This document shows positions 60,501 to 64,000 of a stretch of 64,000 bases of DNA, one piece after another. The notes beneath the pieces were generated by a model. That model ran no database searches and had not been told where the DNA came from. It saw only the letters and a list, made by a program, of their open reading frames with translations. Position numbers and translations under genes: made by a program. Position 1 is the stretch's first letter. Each line of letters opens with the position of its first letter. The stretch is from Unio delphinus. Lineage: Eukaryota; Mollusca; Bivalvia; Unionida; Unionidae. The DNA is taken from positions 2,852,001 to 2,916,000 of the forward strand of contig JAQISU010000163.1 in the NCBI GenBank assembly GCA_029339505.1, read 5' to 3'.

Positions 60501-61832
60501 AGATTTCACAAACAAACTAATTTGTAAAACCTCACCTCGTAAATCAATCAGATTATTAGATTGGTCAGTGAGTTTGAAATTAATTCTCGTTAACAAATTA
60601 TTATGACATCGCATATAGACTAGATTAGTTGGGTCTTCAATAATTAGAAATCCTGGAGGAGCCGTTGGTGCAAATGAATATAAAATATATCCTTGCTGAG
60701 CTTGATTTGATTGTTCGAGATTTATTTGATAATTTCCTTCGATAACGTCACATACTAAATTGAGCGCAATCACCGTTGAAATATTCACATTGTTCGGAGC
60801 AATATGTCTACCGCCGCCTTCTGGATCATTATTATATTTCAGAATATTTGCTGTAGGATTCTTCAATTTTTTCCAATTATCGTGGATTCTTTTGAACCCA
60901 ATATCAATAGCATCGTCAAGTTGTTTCTTTAGTTTATCCGGGTTATATCCAGGGATTTTAAAATCTTTAATCTCCGTTTTATTAATATTGTATAGATCCG
61001 CAAACTTATCATGTAATATCTCTTCATTTAATACTTCTTGAATAATTATCGAGTGAAATATTTTCATATCATAGATGATTTTATTACCCGTTTCTACGAT
61101 GCTGATAAACTCGTCTTTAGTGAGAGAGCCGGATTTAAGAGATATTAGCAGTAGTGAAAAATCATTATTCATTACTGTGAAATTTCCGTTGATGAGAGGG
61201 AGGTAGATTGAATGAAAAACTTTTTTATTTATGAACTTATCGGGGGTATAATCTTGATAACTTTTGACTTCATTGACGGGTTTTATTTTGTTGGTGATAT
61301 AATCGGATTTTTTAGGTTCGGGTGGAAAATCCTTCGAATTTTCTCGCGAGTTATCCGGTGGTAATTCAGGCCATCCTAACACTGATCTTATAGAACTCTG
61401 ATAAATATCTACAACGTATCCTTCTGTATTTATCTCGATAGCAGATGATAGTGTTGGTTCATGAACTGTTATAGCGATTTTTGATTCTTTTCCAATGAGA
61501 GATTTTATTCTTCGTTGAAATTCAGCGTTGATCTGTTCGATTTGATATGACCCAGTTGGTATAGAAACAACCTGCCAATCTGGTGTTCCGTCTTCACGAT
61601 TCTTGTTTGCAAATACCAAGGAATTATTTGGTTGTTGACCACCAAATGCTACCGATCTAATATTAGGCCAGCTATGATACACTCGTAGTTTTGCTAGTGC
61701 GATCTCGCTCACGGGAACAGGAATTGGAAAATTAACACTAAATTCGGGACGTGTTGAGGTTATTGATATCGTGCTTGTTTTCACTGGTGTTACATTTGTT
61801 ACTATTTGTTGAAGTAGTTCTTGCGACAACAT
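60498..61832 (-). CDS. Penton-like protein of element C' (intact, 444 aa)
   Basis: A complete frame. N-terminus MLSQELLQQIVTNVTPVKTS, then VSEIALAKLRVYHSWPNIRS, VSIPTGSYQIEQINAEFQRR, RSVLGWPELPPDN and a helical middle region (SLTKDEFISIVETGNKI). The strand-rich C-terminus is VIALNLVCDVIEGNYQINLE, YILYSFAPTAPPGFLIIEDP and LLTRINFKLTDQSNN. C-terminal domains starting with a VCD..EG motif are shared by minor capsid proteins of Polinton-type elements; by inference it forms capsid vertices. The ATG is preceded by aataataata and overlaps the upstream membrane gene by 95 bp in another frame. Confidence 0.8.
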   Translation of the reverse strand: MLSQELLQQIVTNVTPVKTSTISITSTRPEFSVNFPIPVPVSEIALAKLRVYHSWPNIRSVAFGGQQPNNSLVFANKNREDGTPDWQVVSIPTGSYQIEQINAEFQRRIKSLIGKESKIAITVHEPTLSSAIEINTEGYVVDIYQSSIRSVLGWPELPPDNSRENSKDFPPEPKKSDYITNKIKPVNEVKSYQDYTPDKFINKKVFHSIYLPLINGNFTVMNNDFSLLLISLKSGSLTKDEFISIVETGNKIIYDMKIFHSIIIQEVLNEEILHDKFADLYNINKTEIKDFKIPGYNPDKLKKQLDDAIDIGFKRIHDNWKKLKNPTANILKYNNDPEGGGRHIAPNNVNISTVIALNLVCDVIEGNYQINLEQSNQAQQGYILYSFAPTAPPGFLIIEDPTNLVYMRCHNNLLTRINFKLTDQSNNLIDLRGEVLQISLFVKS

Positions 61833-62295
61833 TATTATTATTATTCTGCTCTAATTTCAGCATTGTTGATTTATACAATTGAGCCATAGTTGAAAATTCG
61901 CTATCTGATATTGTTGTGTCATCCAACGACGATGATATCAACGAGGATAATTGCGAGTAACCGGCAGATGCAATATGATATTTAATTAAATAATCATGTA
62001 GTTTACTCTGGCTACACGATGATAGTTTTTTTGTGATCCCAGTTAATATACCAGCAATTGTAGCCACTGCGGAAATAGCGATTGGAACTACGACCGGAGC
62101 AATCATTGTAACCGAAGATAGTATTATTCCAGCAGCAGTGATTACTCCTGACACCGAGTACACGGTGATATCAACTGTGGTTATTCTTCGTTTGTATTTT
62201 TTGATTTTTATTTGATACTCCTCACAGAGAGAATTGAGTTTAGTTTGAAATTCTCTGACTTGATCATAGCGATACTGATTCGATGATGGAGTCAT
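61738..62295 (-). CDS. Two-helix membrane protein of element C' (intact, 185 aa)
   Basis: N-terminal helix QYRYDQVREFQTKLNSLCEE with a basic KKYKRR end (residues 7-37), two adjacent hydrophobic segments (about 41-62 and 63-85, rich in Ala, Val and Ile), then a helical domain with KLSSCSQSKLHDYL and QLSSLISSSLDDTTISDSEF. The hairpin-like membrane design with an EF-hand-like DDTTISDSEF helix start is shared with C. The Asn-rich tail (EQNNNNNVVARTT) runs into the overlap with the penton gene. Function unknown; membrane penetration or virion membrane anchoring are plausible. Confidence 0.72.
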   Translation of the reverse strand: MTPSSNQYRYDQVREFQTKLNSLCEEYQIKIKKYKRRITTVDITVYSVSGVITAAGIILSSVTMIAPVVVPIAISAVATIAGILTGITKKLSSCSQSKLHDYLIKYHIASAGYSQLSSLISSSLDDTTISDSEFSTMAQLYKSTMLKLEQNNNNNVVARTTSTNSNKCNTSENKHDINNLNTSRI

Positions 62296-62367
62296 TTTAT
62301 TTTAAAAGTGTTAGCATTTTCAATTACGAAATTCAAAATTGCAAAGTAATTTTTAAGGATTTTATTT
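62296..62367 (-). promoter_or_regulatory. A/T-rich spacer before the membrane gene of C'
   Basis: Inverted repeats of caattttgaa / tttcgtaattg type, and aaaataaa directly before the ATG on the minus strand. Confidence 0.45.
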
Positions 62368-63396
62368 TCAATTTAATTGTTTACTTAAATCCACTACGAA
62401 TTCTACGTACCACGTTACTGAAACCTTGGCTAGATTTCCATCTGTATTTGTTATCGTGAATTGTTCAGTTGTATCCTTGTCGATGATCGTTGATATCGTA
62501 TTATTGACTCCAGATGAACTACTTGATGATATTTCAAACTGAGTCGGTGATACTATTATTAATCGATAAATACCCTTGACTGCTGCGGTTACGGTTAAAA
62601 TATTGTTTGTGGGAGTCCACATAAATGATCCGTATTGAATCGTGTATACTACGTTGTTGACGATAGATTTATTATGAGGAATTTTTACTTTTTCAACAAC
62701 GCTTATCATTCTCATTGCATCATCCCTTATTGCGTTGTTGAATGTTTTAAGTTCATCGATGGATTTTTTAATATCGGGAAGTGTTATTTCAATTTTATCA
62801 AATGGGCTCCCAATAAACTTGTCCATGAGGTTTTTACGAAACGTCATAAATAGTTTCGTGTGTTTTTCATATTCGGATTGAAGAGTTGCTAGTTCCAATA
62901 TAGAATCTTTTATTGTGGTGAGTTTTGGTGTGGTTACTGGTGGATTTCCAAAAAATTCTAGTATGGGTTTGTCAATTTTGTCAACTATATTTCTTTGTAA
63001 TGCAGTAAACTGATCAAATGCAACTATATGATCGTCATACTTATCATTAAGCGATTTTAATGAATTCACCGTGTTATCGTATGTTGTTAATTTATCCGTA
63101 ATTGTTGAAACAAGTACACCTGGTTTGAGTTTACCCTCATCAGAAAATAACGCGATAGCATCCTCTGCTGCGTCTCGTTGTTTAACCAAAATATCATTAA
63201 GAGAGATATTACTACTTTTCAACTTACCCTGACGATCTTGAAAAACAACTATTTCACCAGGATCAACATTTGCTAGGTTTAATATTTCGGATATTTCATC
63301 TTCGATTAATTTTTTAACATCCTTGTTATCAACGGTTTCAACTCCACTATCAGGTTTTTTCAGCGATGATAAAGATCGTCCCCAAATATCAATCAT
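62368..63396 (-). CDS. Fibre-like protein of element C' (intact, 342 aa)
   Basis: MIDIWGRSLSSLKK leads into LNLANVDPGEIVVFQDRQGK, nearly identical to C. A long helical or coiled middle (residues about 90-230, NSLKSLNDKYDDHIVAFDQF) and a strand-rich, Ser/Thr-rich C-terminus follow (SSSSSSGVNNTISTIIDKDT). It is about 20 residues longer than C, with the extra in the middle and end, which hardly resemble C. A conserved N-terminal anchor, helical shaft and variable head are typical of viral fibres; the role is inferred. The ATG follows tataata. Confidence 0.6.
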   Translation of the reverse strand: MIDIWGRSLSSLKKPDSGVETVDNKDVKKLIEDEISEILNLANVDPGEIVVFQDRQGKLKSSNISLNDILVKQRDAAEDAIALFSDEGKLKPGVLVSTITDKLTTYDNTVNSLKSLNDKYDDHIVAFDQFTALQRNIVDKIDKPILEFFGNPPVTTPKLTTIKDSILELATLQSEYEKHTKLFMTFRKNLMDKFIGSPFDKIEITLPDIKKSIDELKTFNNAIRDDAMRMISVVEKVKIPHNKSIVNNVVYTIQYGSFMWTPTNNILTVTAAVKGIYRLIIVSPTQFEISSSSSSGVNNTISTIIDKDTTEQFTITNTDGNLAKVSVTWYVEFVVDLSKQLN

Positions 63397-63477
63397 TATT
63401 ATAGAAATATTTTCATCGTTTAAATCCGATGGATTTTCAATCTAAAGATTTTTAATCCAAAATTCTTTCAGAATTTT
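63397..63477 (-). promoter_or_regulatory. Hairpin-rich spacer before the fibre-like gene of C'
   Basis: Contains attctgaaagaat and an aaaatccatcggattt-type inverted repeat, then tataata before the ATG; comparable to the spacers in C. Confidence 0.5.
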
Positions 63478-64000
63478 TTAAAGAGATTTGCCGCTAGTAT
63501 ACTCATTTACTACTATATGAGGTGGTTTCGAAAATCTTTTGGATATAGCATCAAGTACGTTTAATACTTCATTACCACATATTGGTGGATCAAGCATTGT
63601 TTGTGTTGGTAACGTAGAATACCAAGTCCTCACTGGAAAATCTTTTATATAACGCATAAATTCTTTCGGCGGCGCTAATCCATATGAGTCAAAATAAATA
63701 ATCCCACGTGGATCAATTGCGTAACAAACCCAGTGAGTTCCAGGTCCGGAGCTGTTATCTAAATTAATAATACCGGTTTCAACATCATTTGGTTGTGCCG
63801 GTAACTGATCTCTCATAAAAACCCCTCTGAAATTTTTTATTTTTAATTTTTTAGCGGTATCAATTAAATCAAAATTGGACATGGGAACCATCGGTTTGGA
63901 AATCGAAGATTTCGGAACTATATCGTTCCTGGAATTCGAAGACCCTTTCCGCTGTACCATGAACTCGGGGTTCCTGGTAGTCTTAGACCCTTTCCTTTTT
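63478..64000 (-). CDS. Adenain-like protease of element C' (partial, open to window edge)
   Basis: The frame is open from the window edge to the stop at 63478; an internal ATG at 63960 is not the true start, because the Lys/Gly-rich linker (KGSKTTRNPEF) upstream is conserved with C. Counting from that ATG: FDLIDTAKKLKIKNFRGVFM (30-49), GPGTHWVCYAID with His76, GIIYFDSYGLAPP with Asp91, and LDPPICGNEVLNVL with Cys128. This is the adenovirus-type cysteine protease order. It would process core and minor capsid proteins during maturation. No break is seen, in contrast to C. Confidence 0.82.
   Translation of the reverse strand, partial: KRKGSKTTRNPEFMVQRKGSSNSRNDIVPKSSISKPMVPMSNFDLIDTAKKLKIKNFRGVFMRDQLPAQPNDVETGIINLDNSSGPGTHWVCYAIDPRGIIYFDSYGLAPPKEFMRYIKDFPVRTWYSTLPTQTMLDPPICGNEVLNVLDAISKRFSKPPHIVVNEYTSGKSL

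Larger units (their letters stand above)
60288..64000 (-). mobile_element. Element C': second, unbroken copy of the structural module (partial)
   Basis: Protease, fibre-like, membrane and penton-like genes in the same order and spacing as C but on the opposite strand, all open. It runs off the window at the protease N-terminus. C and C' face each other tail to tail across 13.4 kb of satellite-rich DNA. Confidence 0.75.

Overview
The window is animal genomic DNA, most likely from a mollusc or another lophotrochozoan. The evidence is three degraded non-LTR retrotransposons of families common there, very long micro- and minisatellites, and AT-rich sequence almost without ordinary host genes. The taxon is an inference. 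No rRNA, tRNA or CRISPR array was recognised.

Layout: 1-2.95 kb holds two leftward LINE fragments split by an (AT)n tract. 3-17.7 kb is mostly gene-free and carries six minisatellites; the largest is a 4.2 kb array of a 31-bp unit with a 1,105-bp higher-order repeat. 17.7-18.35 kb is a leftward gene fragment of unknown function that stops at the 3' end of a long leftward LINE (18.35-26.3 kb: gag-like ORF1; ORF2 with endonuclease, reverse transcriptase and RNase H). 26.5-28.7 kb holds further LINE 3' ends and two histone-type 3' stem-loops without histone genes.

28.7-46.9 kb is the core of interest. Element A (28.7-34.73 kb, leftward) is a decayed Polinton/Maverick: integrase, membrane protein, penton-like protein, basic core protein, major capsid protein, CxxC protein and adenain-like protease. 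It has no polymerase or packaging ATPase here. At about 34.73 kb it joins, in mid-gene, a different virus-like element (B/C). B is a leftward DNA polymerase B fused to a superfamily 1 helicase (34.73-37.30 kb). A 39-bp divergent promoter separates it from a small zinc-ribbon gene, and rightward structural genes follow (38.9-46.5 kb): a core-like protein, a double-jelly-roll-type capsid protein, an adenain-like protease with an N-terminal extension, a fibre-like protein, a two-helix membrane protein and a penton-like protein. The region ends in a palindromic terminus with inner hairpins. B/C shows no integrase.

46.9-60.3 kb is gene-poor and satellite-rich. It has one candidate secreted-peptide ORF (52.9 kb) and minisatellites of 41, 42 and 66 bp. 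60.3-64 kb holds a second copy of the C structural genes (C') in opposite orientation, tail to tail with C. Its four genes are free of breaks and it has the same palindromic terminus; it continues past the window edge.

Together the C genes look like the morphogenesis module of a non-enveloped DNA virus: capsid, vertex, fibre, core, maturation protease and a membrane protein. B would be its replication enzyme. C is broken mainly at homopolymers, whereas C' is intact, so the family may have been active recently or may still be active.
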